Origin: Streptomyces aurantiacus
GTDB lineage: Bacteria > Actinomycetota > Actinomycetes > Streptomycetales > Streptomycetaceae
Length of the DNA stretch: 64,000 nucleotides
Reading direction: 5' to 3'
Assembly: GCF_027107535.1 (NCBI RefSeq)
Contig: NZ_CP114283.1
Span: 8,990,001 to 9,054,000 of the forward strand
The stretch's first letter is position 1, and each line of letters begins with the position of its first letter. The translations under genes and the position numbers were made by a program. Positions 51,729 through 59,735 of this stretch are shown one piece after another. Below the pieces are notes generated by a model. That model made no database searches. It worked only from the letters and a program-made list of their open reading frames with translations, and was not told the origin of the DNA.

Positions 51729-53111
51729 GTCTTCGTCCTGGCCAAGGCCGGACAGCCCCTCATGCCCTGCCACCCTGCCCGCGCCCGCGAACTCCTCGGC
51801 AAAGGACGGGCCGTGGTCGCCCGGCTTGTTCCCTTCACCATCCGCTTGAAGGACCGCACGCTCGCCGAATCAGAGGTGGACGGTGTACAGCTACGCATCG
51901 ACCCCGGCTCCAAGGGCACAGGCCTCACCCTCACCGACGCGAAGAAGGAGACTGGCGAAGACGGGGCCGCTGTCACCGTCAGGCGCGGCCTGGTCTCCGT
52001 CGAACTCCAGCACCGTGGCGACCAGATCCACAGGTGCATGCAACAGCGCGCCGGTTACCGCCACAGACGCCGATCGGCCAATCGCCGCTATCGGGCACCC
52101 CGTTCGGACAATCGCACCCGACCTGAAGGCTGGCTGCCTCCCTCACTACGCCACCGCGTCGACACCACCGTCTCCCTGGCAAGACGCATGTGTCGATACG
52201 CGCCCATCACCGAGATCCACGTAGAACGCGTCGCCTTCGACACGCACTCCATGAGCGCAGGCCGGTCCCTCACGGAAACCGAGTACCAGCAGGGCACGCT
52301 CGCCGGAACCGAAGCCCGCGCCTACCTTCACGTCAAGTGGGACCGCGCCTGCGCCTACTGCGACGCCACCGGGCCACCCCTGAACATCGACCATCTCCGG
52401 GCCCGAAGCCGTGGAGGCTCCGACCGCATCTCCAACCTCGTCCTCGCCTGCGCCCCGTGCAACCAGGCCAAAGGCAGCACGTCCGTCGACGTCTTCCTTG
52501 CCAACCGACCAGACCGTCTGGCGAAGATCCTTCGACAGGTCAGGACTCCACTCCGTGACGCCGCCACCATGAACGCGACCCGCTGGCGACTCACGGAGGC
52601 CTTGGAACCCCTCGGGAGACCGGTCCACGCGCAGTCGGGCGGCCGTACCATGTGGAACCGCACAGCCATGGGGCTCAGCAAGACCCACACCTTGGACGCC
52701 CTGTGCGTCGGGCGTCTGGATCACGAAGACGGCGACGCGATCGTCCGATTGCCGAAGCAGGTCCTCGTCGTCAAGGCCACCGGACGCGGCTCGTACTCCC
52801 GCACTACTCCGGACCGGTTCGGGTTTCCTCGCCTCCGGCGGGCCCGGGCGAAGCAGCACTTCGGATACGTCACCGGGGATCTCGTACGAGCCGTCGTGCC
52901 GACCGGCAAGTGGGCGGGCACATGGACAGGGCGTATCTCAGTGCGAGCAATGGGACAGCACAGCCTCACAACACCTACAGGCCGTTTCAACGTCCGTCAC
53001 CGGAACCTCCGGCTTGTACAGCGTGGCGATGGATACGGGTACTCCACCAGGCATGAGCTCGTGCCGTCCCCATCTCGAAAACCGGTTGAGCGAAGTGCGA
53101 GCAGTTCCTAA
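51432..53111 (+). CDS. iscB: IscB RNA-guided nuclease of an OMEGA/IS200-IS605-type element
   Basis: 559 residues from ATG 51432, with GGGAGGT seven bases upstream. Order of domains: non-conserved extension (1-99), PLMP domain (VFVLAKAGQPLMPCHPARARELL, 100-135), RuvC-I (LRIDPGSKG, Asp157), arginine-rich bridge helix (about 198-225), RuvC-II (IHVERVAFD, Glu265), HNH with Cys307/Cys310, IDH (His321) and Cys340/Cys343, RuvC-III (His419, Asp422) and a C-terminal target-interacting domain. Every catalytic residue is intact, so it should be an active omegaRNA-guided DNA nickase/nuclease and the ancestor type of Cas9. No tnpA is present. The N-terminal extension probably is the omegaRNA gene read through. 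Confidence 0.92.
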   Translation: MTTFPVGEPTHQAVLPQQPALESVGADTPGSRDETAHGHPATAWGTGREHGRGETDGRGTGPRRRHAGTGASATKTAENGSGDAPTHNQEYAGGIGASRVFVLAKAGQPLMPCHPARARELLGKGRAVVARLVPFTIRLKDRTLAESEVDGVQLRIDPGSKGTGLTLTDAKKETGEDGAAVTVRRGLVSVELQHRGDQIHRCMQQRAGYRHRRRSANRRYRAPRSDNRTRPEGWLPPSLRHRVDTTVSLARRMCRYAPITEIHVERVAFDTHSMSAGRSLTETEYQQGTLAGTEARAYLHVKWDRACAYCDATGPPLNIDHLRARSRGGSDRISNLVLACAPCNQAKGSTSVDVFLANRPDRLAKILRQVRTPLRDAATMNATRWRLTEALEPLGRPVHAQSGGRTMWNRTAMGLSKTHTLDALCVGRLDHEDGDAIVRLPKQVLVVKATGRGSYSRTTPDRFGFPRLRRARAKQHFGYVTGDLVRAVVPTGKWAGTWTGRISVRAMGQHSLTTPTGRFNVRHRNLRLVQRGDGYGYSTRHELVPSPSRKPVERSASSS

Positions 53112-53146
53112 AGTGTGGCTAATCCGGAAGGGAGGTGGTTCGGCAT

Positions 53147-53185
53147 ATGTATGAAAACCGGACAGGAGAGGTGGCTGCGGGCTAG
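53147..53185 (+). CDS. Twelve-codon minigene behind a strong ribosome site
   Basis: Encodes MYENRTGEVAAG; GGGAGGT lies 12 bases before the ATG. The stop is followed at once by sequence that folds as GGTGG...GGGC-TAGCG-GCCC...CCACC, taking in the end of the minigene. A leader-attenuator arrangement is possible, but the position at the right end of the IscB element makes chance plausible too. No homologue is recognised. Confidence 0.3.
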   Translation: MYENRTGEVAAG

Positions 53186-53398
53186 CGGCCCGTCACCACG
53201 TTCAGTGCGGTGCCGGACCAGCGCGTGAGACGAGCGTGCAGCCGGCCCAATCTCAAGCAGTCACCCGACCCGCGTGCTCGCCGGTAAGTCCGGCCGGCTC
53301 CCTCCTCGGAGGGGACCCGAGCGCGCGGGTCGTCTGCGTTTCGCAGGTGTGTGAGGTGGGGCACTGGCGTTTCGGCCGGTTCGCAGTACGCTTGCGCC

Positions 53399-53476
53399 AT
53401 GCTTCCGATGCTCGTCCGACGCCGTCACGTGGACTACGTGCGCGTCACGAGCATGGGCTGTCGGCCTTCCGCCTGA
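53399..53476 (+). CDS. Putative RHVD-type leader peptide (cis-regulatory attenuator)
   Basis: 25 codons: MLPMLVRRRHVDYVRVTSM, then GCRPSA. The core RRRHVDYVRV-S followed by a Cys near the end is the hallmark of actinobacterial putative leader peptides (RHIDLxRV-type), which couple translation of the short ORF, often sensing cysteine or sulfur status, to the downstream gene. A -10 hexamer TACGCT lies six bases before its ATG, so it is leaderless. It ends 94 bases before the 2-oxoglutarate oxygenase ATG, the presumed target. Confidence 0.7.
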   Translation: MLPMLVRRRHVDYVRVTSMGCRPSA

Positions 53477-53570
53477 CCTCGGCCCCCTTTGCACTTCACC
53501 TGGCACCTGCGGCCCCGCCACCCCGTTACCGGCGGCCGGCCCGGGCCCGTAACCCCTGCGGACGCACACC

Positions 53571-54599
53571 ATGACGAACCTGTCGACGAACCCGTCGTAC
53601 CAGCAGCTCCCCATCATCGATCTCGCCGCGGCCGACCGCGGCCCTCAGGCGCGTGCCCTGCTGCACGCGCAGTTGCACAGCGCCGCCCACGACGTGGGGT
53701 TCTTCCAGCTCGTCGGGCACGGGGTGGGTGCGGCCGAGACCTCCGCCCTGCTCGACGCCATGCACCGCTTCTTCGCGCTTCCCGAGGCCGACCGGCTCGC
53801 GATCGACAACGTCCACTCGCCCCACTTCCGCGGCTACACGCGGACCGGCGACGAGCGCACGGGCGGCAGCCGCGACTGGCGCGACCAGCTCGACATAGGC
53901 GCCGAGCGGCCCGCACGCGCGCCCGCTCCCGGTGAGCCCCCGTACTGGTGGCTGGAGGGCCCCAACCAGTGGCCGGCCGCACTGCCGGAGCTGCGGAGCG
54001 CCGCCCTGGCGTGGATCGACCGGCTCAGCTCGGTCGCGGCGCGACTCCTGCGCGAGCTGCTCGTCGCCATCGGCGCGCCCGCTGGTTTCTACGACCCGGT
54101 CTTCGGGGAGCGGGCCCATCCGCATCTGAAGCTGGTCCGGTATCCGGGGAGCTCCGGGGACGGGGCCGCCCAGGGGGTCGGGGCGCACAAGGACTACGGG
54201 TTCCTGACGCTGCTGATGCAGGACCAGGTGGGCGGGCTTCAGGTGCAGCGGGAGGACGGGCTGTTCCACGACGTGCCGCCGATCCCGGGTGCGTTCGTCG
54301 TCAACCTCGGTGAGCTGCTCGAAGTGGCGACCGACGGGTACCTCCTGGCCACCAACCACCGGGTGGTCAGTCCGCCCGGTGCCACCGAGCGGTTCTCCGT
54401 GCCGTTCTTCTACAACCCGCGGCTGGACGCCCGGATCGAGCCGCTGCCCTTCCCGTACGCCTCGACGGCACCCGGGGTGACGAGCGATCCGGCCAACCCG
54501 CTCTTCGCGGAGTACGGGCGCAACGAGCTGAAGGGCAAGGTGCGCGCGCATCCGCTGGTCGCGGCCCGTCATCACGCGGAGCTGCTGACCCCCGCGTGA
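53571..54599 (+). CDS. 2-oxoglutarate/Fe(II)-dependent oxygenase, isopenicillin N synthase family
   Basis: 342 residues. N-terminal DIOX_N: LPIIDLAAADRGPQARALLHAQLHSAAHDVGFFQLVGHGV (13-52). The double-stranded beta-helix has the iron ligands in GAHKDYGFLTLL (His-x-Asp, about 203-205) and TNHRVVSPPGATERFSVPFF (His, about 263; Arg-x-Ser for 2-oxoglutarate). A non-heme oxygenase for hydroxylation or desaturation of an unknown substrate. It is preceded by the leader peptide at 53399, so it is likely regulated by translation-coupled attenuation. Confidence 0.92.
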   Translation: MTNLSTNPSYQQLPIIDLAAADRGPQARALLHAQLHSAAHDVGFFQLVGHGVGAAETSALLDAMHRFFALPEADRLAIDNVHSPHFRGYTRTGDERTGGSRDWRDQLDIGAERPARAPAPGEPPYWWLEGPNQWPAALPELRSAALAWIDRLSSVAARLLRELLVAIGAPAGFYDPVFGERAHPHLKLVRYPGSSGDGAAQGVGAHKDYGFLTLLMQDQVGGLQVQREDGLFHDVPPIPGAFVVNLGELLEVATDGYLLATNHRVVSPPGATERFSVPFFYNPRLDARIEPLPFPYASTAPGVTSDPANPLFAEYGRNELKGKVRAHPLVAARHHAELLTPA

Positions 54600-54657
54600 C
54601 ACACGTGTGGCGGCACTCCGTGGAGTGCCGCCACACGTGCCGTACACACACTCGATC

Positions 54658-55758
54658 TCAGTGGGAGATGTCTCCGTAGCCCTCGATGTCGCGTGGGTTC
54701 CGCGTGCCGGGGCCGACGTAGCGCGCGGAGGGACGTACGAGGCGTCCGGTGCGCTTCTGCTCCAGGATGTGCGCGGACCAGCCGGCGGTGCGGGCGCACG
54801 TGAACATCGAGGTGAACATGTGGGCCGGGACCTCGGCGAAGTCGAGGACGATGGCGGCCCAGAACTCGACGTTCGTCGCGAGGACGCGGTCGGGGCGCCG
54901 GGCGTGGAGTTCGGCGAGGGCCGCCTTCTCCAGGGCTTCGGCAACCTCGAAGCGGGGGGCACCCAGTTCACGGGCGGTGCGGCGGAGCACGCGTGCGCGG
55001 GGGTCCTCGGCGCGGTACACCCGGTGGCCGAAGCCCATCAGCCGCTCGCCCTTGTCGAGGGCCTGCCGGACGTAGGCGTCGGCGTCGCCGGTGCGCTCGA
55101 TCTCCTCGATCATGCCGAGGACGCGGGAGGGGGCGCCGCCGTGCAGCGGGCCGGACATGGCGCCGACGGCTCCGGAGAGGGCCGCCGCCACGTCGGCGCC
55201 GGTGGAGGCGATGACGCGGGCGGTGAACGTGGACGCGTTCATGCCGTGCTCGGCGGCAGAGGTCCAGTAGGCGTCGACGGCCGCGACGTGCTTGGGGTCG
55301 GGCTCGCCGCGCCAGCGGATCATGAAGCGTTCGACGACGGACTGCGCCTTGTCGATCTCGCGCTGCGGGACCATGGGCAGGCCCTGGCCGCGGGCGGACT
55401 GGGCGACGTACGAGAGGGCCATGACCGCGGCGCGGGCGAGGTCCGCGCGGGCCTCCTGCTCGTCGATGTCGAGGAGCGGTTTGAGGCCCCAGACGGGGGC
55501 GAGCATGGCGAGCGCGGACTGGACGTCCACGCGGATGTCGCCGGAGTGGACGGGGATCGGGAACGGCTCGGCGGGCGGCAGGCCGGGGTTGAAGGCTCCG
55601 TCGACGAGCAGCCCCCAGACGTTGCCGAAGGAGACATGGCCGACCAGGTCCTCGATGTCGACGCCCCGGTACCGCAGGGCGCCGCCCTCCTTGTCCGGTT
55701 CGGCGATCTCCGTCTCGAAAGCGACGACTCCCTCGAGTCCGGGTACGAAGTCGGACAT
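54658..55758 (-). CDS. Citrate synthase 2-type protein
   Basis: 366 residues from ATG 55758 with GAGGAG between it and an earlier in-frame ATG (55773). Active-site segments HGMNASTFTARVIASTGADVAAALSGAVGAMSGPLHGGAPSRVL and MGFGHRVYRAEDPRA hold the catalytic histidines; the family Asp is in the C-terminal part. It condenses acetyl-CoA (or a longer acyl-CoA) with oxaloacetate; the shorter type II form can be a 2-methylcitrate synthase. Divergent from pdxH; a 13-base palindrome lies between. Confidence 0.93.
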   Translation of the reverse strand: MSDFVPGLEGVVAFETEIAEPDKEGGALRYRGVDIEDLVGHVSFGNVWGLLVDGAFNPGLPPAEPFPIPVHSGDIRVDVQSALAMLAPVWGLKPLLDIDEQEARADLARAAVMALSYVAQSARGQGLPMVPQREIDKAQSVVERFMIRWRGEPDPKHVAAVDAYWTSAAEHGMNASTFTARVIASTGADVAAALSGAVGAMSGPLHGGAPSRVLGMIEEIERTGDADAYVRQALDKGERLMGFGHRVYRAEDPRARVLRRTARELGAPRFEVAEALEKAALAELHARRPDRVLATNVEFWAAIVLDFAEVPAHMFTSMFTCARTAGWSAHILEQKRTGRLVRPSARYVGPGTRNPRDIEGYGDISH

Positions 55759-55973
55759 CAGGCGGCTCCTCATGATGTGTGCGACAGACGGCTTGGTGCC
55801 GGGGTTCTCGTGACCTTGTGTCTGTGATGGGTTGCGATCGTCCGGTTCCGCGGTCGCCTCGTGGACTCGCGGTCCGTGCGTCGTCCCGGTGATGCCCCGT
55901 GCGGTCGGCGGTCACCCAACCGTTTCGGAAACCAGGACGATATCCGTTGGTGCCACCTTTGTGGAGAGTACGC

Positions 55974-55986
55974 GGCACTCAGTGCC
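55974..55986. promoter_or_regulatory. Palindrome in the citrate synthase / pdxH divergent promoter
   Basis: GGCACTCAGTGCC, a 6-1-6 palindrome about 80 bases upstream of the pdxH start. GGTGCCACC (55949-55957) is a related motif nearby. Confidence 0.5.
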
Positions 55987-56064
55987 ACGCAGTGATGAAG
56001 CCCACGCCCGCCGAGTGCCGCCCGACGCCCTCTGCTTCCCGTCGGGATACGGCAGGATGACGGC

Positions 56065-56730
56065 GTGACCGACCGTGACCCCGCCCTCGACCCGGCGTTG
56101 ATGCGCAAGCAGTACCGGGCCGAGGGGATCGACGAGACCGAGCTGGCCGACCATCCCATGGAGCAGTTCGGGCGCTGGTTCACGCAGGCCGCGGCGCAGG
56201 GCGTGATGTACGAGCCGAACGCCATGGTCGTCTCCACGGCGGACGCCGAGGGGCGGCCCAGTTCCCGCACGGTGCTGCTCAAGCAGTACGACGACCAGGG
56301 GTTCGTCTTCTACACGAACTACGGGTCCCGCAAGGCGCGCGACCTGTCCGAGAACCCGTACGTCTCGCTGCTCTTCCCGTGGCATCCGGTGGCCCGGCAG
56401 GTCGTCGTCACCGGCATCGCGCGGCGCACGGGGCGTGACGAGACGGCCGCGTACTTCCGTACGCGGCCGCACGGGTCCCAGCTCGGGGCGTGGGCCAGTA
56501 CCCAGTCCGCGGTGGTCTTCTCGCGGGCCGAGCTCGACGCCTCGTACGCCGAGCTGGCCGGCCGGTATCCGGAGGGCGAGCAGGTGCCGGTGCCGCCGAA
56601 CTGGGGCGGTTTCCGAATCGCTCCGCAGGCGGTCGAGTTCTGGCAGGGCCGGGAGAACCGGCTGCACGACCGGCTGCGGTACGTGGTGCGGGAGGACGGG
56701 TCGTGGCGGGTGGAGCGGCTCAGCCCCTGA
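56065..56730 (+). CDS. pdxH: Pyridoxamine/pyridoxine 5'-phosphate oxidase
   Basis: 221 residues from GTG 56065. [89 protein letters not shown] and the terminal [24 protein letters not shown] are PdxH signatures for FMN and substrate. The enzyme completes PLP synthesis/salvage with O2. It is the conventional copy; a divergent paralogue is encoded at 10549. Confidence 0.97.
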   Translation: MTDRDPALDPALMRKQYRAEGIDETELADHPMEQFGRWFTQAAAQGVMYEPNAMVVSTADAEGRPSSRTVLLKQYDDQGFVFYTNYGSRKARDLSENPYVSLLFPWHPVARQVVVTGIARRTGRDETAAYFRTRPHGSQLGAWASTQSAVVFSRAELDASYAELAGRYPEGEQVPVPPNWGGFRIAPQAVEFWQGRENRLHDRLRYVVREDGSWRVERLSP

Positions 56731-56760
56731 CGGTCTTCGCCGCCGCCGGGCGCCTGCGAC

Positions 56761-57369
56761 TCAGTCCAGGGCCCCGTCCAGGATCCGTGCCCACTGGGCG
56801 ACCACCCTGTCCCGGCGGGCCTTGTCGTCCGTGAGGAGGTTGGCCAGGCCCAGGCCCCGGGACATGTCGAGCAGTCCCTGGACGGTCTCGCGGACGCCGG
56901 GGCGGGACTCGTCGGCCCTGAGCAGTTCCACGGCTATGTGGTGGGTCTCGCGGCCGACCCGGCCCTCCAGCTCGGTCACGCGGGAGCGCAGCTGGTCCTC
57001 GTTCGAGGCGGCGACCCACAGGTGGAGGGCGGCGCGGAACAGGGGGCCCGTGTAGAGGTCGACGAGGGCGGCGACGACGGCTCGGCGGTCCGTGGCGCCC
57101 TCGGGGAAGAGGGCGCGCAGGGCCGTGGAGCGTTCCTCGGCGACGTACTCGACGGCTGCCGTGAAGAGGTCCTCGCGGGTCGGGAAGTGGTGCTGTGCGG
57201 CGCCCCGCGACACCCCGGCGCGTTCGGCGACGACGGAGACCGTGGAGCCTGCCCAGCCGCGTTCGGCGAGGCAGGCGACGGCGGCTTCGAGGAGGCGCTG
57301 CCGGGTGGCACGGCTGCGGTCCTGTTTGGGGACGCGCTCCGCCGGCGGCGTGCCGTTCACCACATCCAT
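56761..57369 (-). CDS. TetR family regulator of the downstream acyl-CoA operon
   Basis: 202 residues. Helix-turn-helix at about 18-65 (RATRQRLLEAAVACLAERGWAGSTVSVVAERAGVSRGAAQHHFPTREDLF). The start overlaps the end of the hydratase gene by 13 bases, so it is the last gene of the minus-strand ligase/dehydrogenase/carboxylase unit and probably feeds back on it, as LiuR/AtuR-like regulators do. No operator of the 7.6-30.4 kb family is near. Confidence 0.92.
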   Translation of the reverse strand: MDVVNGTPPAERVPKQDRSRATRQRLLEAAVACLAERGWAGSTVSVVAERAGVSRGAAQHHFPTREDLFTAAVEYVAEERSTALRALFPEGATDRRAVVAALVDLYTGPLFRAALHLWVAASNEDQLRSRVTELEGRVGRETHHIAVELLRADESRPGVRETVQGLLDMSRGLGLANLLTDDKARRDRVVAQWARILDGALD

Positions 57370-58091
57370 GAGGGGTCCCGTCGTTCGAGGAAGGCCGTCA
57401 TTCCCTCGCGGGCCTGCTCGGAGGAGAACAGCCGGGCCGAGAGCGCGGTCAGGTCGGCCGCGTCCCGGTCGAAGGTGTCCAGCACCTTAGCCGTGAGCAG
57501 CCGTTTCGTCTCGGCCAGCCCCTGGGGTGAGGATCGGCGCAGCCCGTCGAGCACCGGTGCGAGTACGTCGTCGACGTCGTCGCCGGCCATCGTGACGAGG
57601 CCGATCCTGGCGGCCTCGGCCGCGTCGAACCTCTCTCCGGTGAGGTAGTAGCGGGCCACCGCGCGCGGGTCGAGGCGCGGCAGGAGGGGCAGTGAGATCA
57701 CGGCGGGCGCGACCCCGATGCGTACCTCGGTGAAGGCGAACGTGGCCGCGGCCGAGGCGCCCGCGATGTCGCAGGCGCCGAGGAGCCCGAGGCCGCCCGC
57801 GCGCACATGGCCGGTGACGCGGGCGACGACGGGTTTGGGCAGTTCGACGATCTGCCGCAGCAGGGCGACGAGCGTGTCGGGGTGCGGCGGGTCGCGCAGG
57901 TCCGCGCCCGCGCTGAAGGTGTTGCCGGTGTGGGTGAGAACGACGGCTCGTACGTCGCCGTCCTTGCCGCACTCCGTGAGCGCGTCCGCCAGTTCCCCCA
58001 CCAGTCGGGCGGAGAGGGCGTTGCGCCGCTCGGGCGCGTCGAGCGCGAGGGTGGTGATCCCGCGCTCGTACGACCGCCGCACCTCGGTCAT
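57357..58091 (-). CDS. Enoyl-CoA hydratase/isomerase family protein
   Basis: 244 residues from ATG 58091, overlapping the ligase stop by four bases (ATGA). THTGNTFSAGADLRDP (about 53-67) and PVVARVTGHVRAGGLGLLGACDIAGASAAATFAF (about 85-118) are crotonase motifs. In the operon it may hydrate the unsaturated product of the dehydrogenase, or the carboxylated derivative as in methylglutaconyl-CoA hydratase. It is translationally coupled to the ligase. Confidence 0.92.
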   Translation of the reverse strand: MTEVRRSYERGITTLALDAPERRNALSARLVGELADALTECGKDGDVRAVVLTHTGNTFSAGADLRDPPHPDTLVALLRQIVELPKPVVARVTGHVRAGGLGLLGACDIAGASAAATFAFTEVRIGVAPAVISLPLLPRLDPRAVARYYLTGERFDAAEAARIGLVTMAGDDVDDVLAPVLDGLRRSSPQGLAETKRLLTAKVLDTFDRDAADLTALSARLFSSEQAREGMTAFLERRDPSWMW

Positions 58092-59656
58092 GCGTGCTCC
58101 CTCAGTTCCCGCCGCAGGATCTTCCCGGAGGCCGCCCTGGGCACTCCGGCGATGAAGTCGACGTGCCGGATCTTCTTGTACGGGGCGACGCGTGCGGCGA
58201 CGTACTCCATGACGTCGCTCGCGGTGAGGCCGGGCGCGGCCGGCTGGCGCACCACGTAGGCGTGGGGCCTCTCGTTGTGGTCGGTGTCGTAGACCCCGAT
58301 GACGGCGGCGTCGGCGATGCCGGGATGGGTGAGCAGGAGTGCTTCGAGTTCGGCGGGGGCCACCTGGAAGCCCTTGTACTTGATGAGTTCCTTGACGCGG
58401 TCGACGACGTACAGCCAGCCGTCCGCGTCGACGTGTCCGACGTCGCCGGTGTGCAGCCAGCCGTCGTGGTCGATCATGGCGGCGGTCTCCTCGGGGCGCC
58501 CCAGGTAGCCCTTCATGACCTGGGGGCCGCGGATGACGATCTCGCCGCGCTCGTCGGCGCCGACGTCCTTCGCGGGGTCGTCCAGGGACACGATGCGCAT
58601 CTCGGTGCCCGGGATGAGCTTGCCGACGCTTCCGGGGGGCGGGTTCTCGGCGTTCAGGGGGACGACGTGGGTGCCGGGTGACAGTTCGGTCATGCCGTAG
58701 GCCTGGCCGACGGGTGGCAGGGACAGCCTGCGTGAACAGGCCTCCGCCAGTTCGGCGTCCAGGGGTGCGGCCGCGCTGATGACGTACTGCAGGGACGACA
58801 GGTCGTAGCCCTCGACGGCCGGGTGCTTGGCGAGGGCGAGCACGATCGGCGGGGCCACGTACAGGCCGGTGATGCGGTGTTTCTCGATGGCCGCGAGGAA
58901 CGATTCGAGGTCGAAGCGCGGCAGCACGACCACGGTGGCGCCCTGCCTGAGGGGTGCGTTCATGAGGGCCGTCAGGCCGTAGATGTGGAAGAACGGCAGG
59001 ACGGCGAGAATGCGGTCGCCGGGGCCCATCGGCATGGTGGGCGACAGCTGTGCCAGGTTGGTGGCGATGTTCCGGTGGGTGAGCATCACCCCCTTGGGGC
59101 TGCCGGTCGTCCCGGAGGAGTACGGGAGGGCCGCCACGTCCGTCACGGGGTCGATGTCGACCTGGGGTTCGGGGGCGGTGGAGCCCAGCATGTCGAGCAG
59201 CGAGCGGTGCCCGGGGGCCTGGTCGCAGACGAGGATCTCCCGTACCCCGCCCGCGAGTTCGGCCGCCGCCCGGGCCGTGTCCAGGAGCGGGGACACGGTG
59301 ACGATCCACTCGGCGGCGCAGTCCCTCAGTTGTTTCGCGAACTCCTCGGCCGTGGCGAGCGGGTGCACGGTGGTGACCGCGGCTCCCGCGCGTGTGGCGG
59401 CGAAGAACGCCGTGGGGAAGGCGACCGTGTTGGGGCTGTGCAGGGCCAGCACGTCACCCTTGCGGACGCCGAGTTCGGCGAGCGCGGCGGCGATCCGCCG
59501 GTGGAACGTGTCGAGTTGGGCGTAGGTGAGGGTCATCCCGTTCACGCCGTCGATCAGGGCGGGGGTGTCGCCCCGGGAGGCGGCACGGCCCAGTACTGCT
59601 TCGTGGATGGGTTCTTCTACGGCGGGAACGTCTTCGTACTCGCTGCGGAACACCAT
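58088..59656 (-). CDS. Cinnamate/4-coumarate:CoA ligase family acyl-CoA synthetase
   Basis: 522 residues, the length of ScCCL of S. coelicolor, which I recall as the protein of this locus. Motifs LPYSSGTTGSPKGVMLTH (P-loop), QAYGMTELSPG, GWLHTGDVGHVDADGWLYVVDRVKELIKYKGFQVAPAELE and the terminal PRAASGKILRRELREHA place it in the ANL superfamily with box II of coumarate ligases. It activates an aryl or branched acid to its CoA ester. The operon context (dehydrogenase, carboxylase, hydratase) points to degradation rather than biosynthesis. Confidence 0.93.
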   Translation of the reverse strand: MVFRSEYEDVPAVEEPIHEAVLGRAASRGDTPALIDGVNGMTLTYAQLDTFHRRIAAALAELGVRKGDVLALHSPNTVAFPTAFFAATRAGAAVTTVHPLATAEEFAKQLRDCAAEWIVTVSPLLDTARAAAELAGGVREILVCDQAPGHRSLLDMLGSTAPEPQVDIDPVTDVAALPYSSGTTGSPKGVMLTHRNIATNLAQLSPTMPMGPGDRILAVLPFFHIYGLTALMNAPLRQGATVVVLPRFDLESFLAAIEKHRITGLYVAPPIVLALAKHPAVEGYDLSSLQYVISAAAPLDAELAEACSRRLSLPPVGQAYGMTELSPGTHVVPLNAENPPPGSVGKLIPGTEMRIVSLDDPAKDVGADERGEIVIRGPQVMKGYLGRPEETAAMIDHDGWLHTGDVGHVDADGWLYVVDRVKELIKYKGFQVAPAELEALLLTHPGIADAAVIGVYDTDHNERPHAYVVRQPAAPGLTASDVMEYVAARVAPYKKIRHVDFIAGVPRAASGKILRRELREHA

Positions 59657-59735
59657 GGCGGGCCCTTTCCAGGAGCCGGGAGTTGCACGGAGGCCGGTGG
59701 CTGTACGAAAGCCGGTGGCCGTACGGGAGATAGTG

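Larger units (their letters stand above)
53112..53570. other. Right flank of iscB and regulatory region of the oxygenase gene
   Basis: 459 bases with a 12-codon minigene, a GGTGG/CCACC imperfect hairpin (53170-53200), a CCCTCC/GGAGGG hairpin (53296-53311) and a 25-codon leader peptide gene. The right end of the IscB element should lie between 53112 and 53200. Confidence 0.55.

Noticed and set aside
51165..51773. Minus-strand 202-codon frame opposite the candidate omegaRNA
   Set aside because: It has no recognisable feature and is better explained by the structured RNA/iscB start on the plus strand.
51432..53111. Annotation of the nuclease as a Cas9 or a generic HNH endonuclease
   Set aside because: It lacks REC lobes and CRISPR context, and the PLMP domain plus bridge helix and size identify IscB.
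58092..59309. A 650-codon frame fusing the hydratase to an upstream stretch
   Set aside because: The upstream stretch is the shadow of the CoA ligase gene; the hydratase starts at ATG 58091 with an ATGA overlap.
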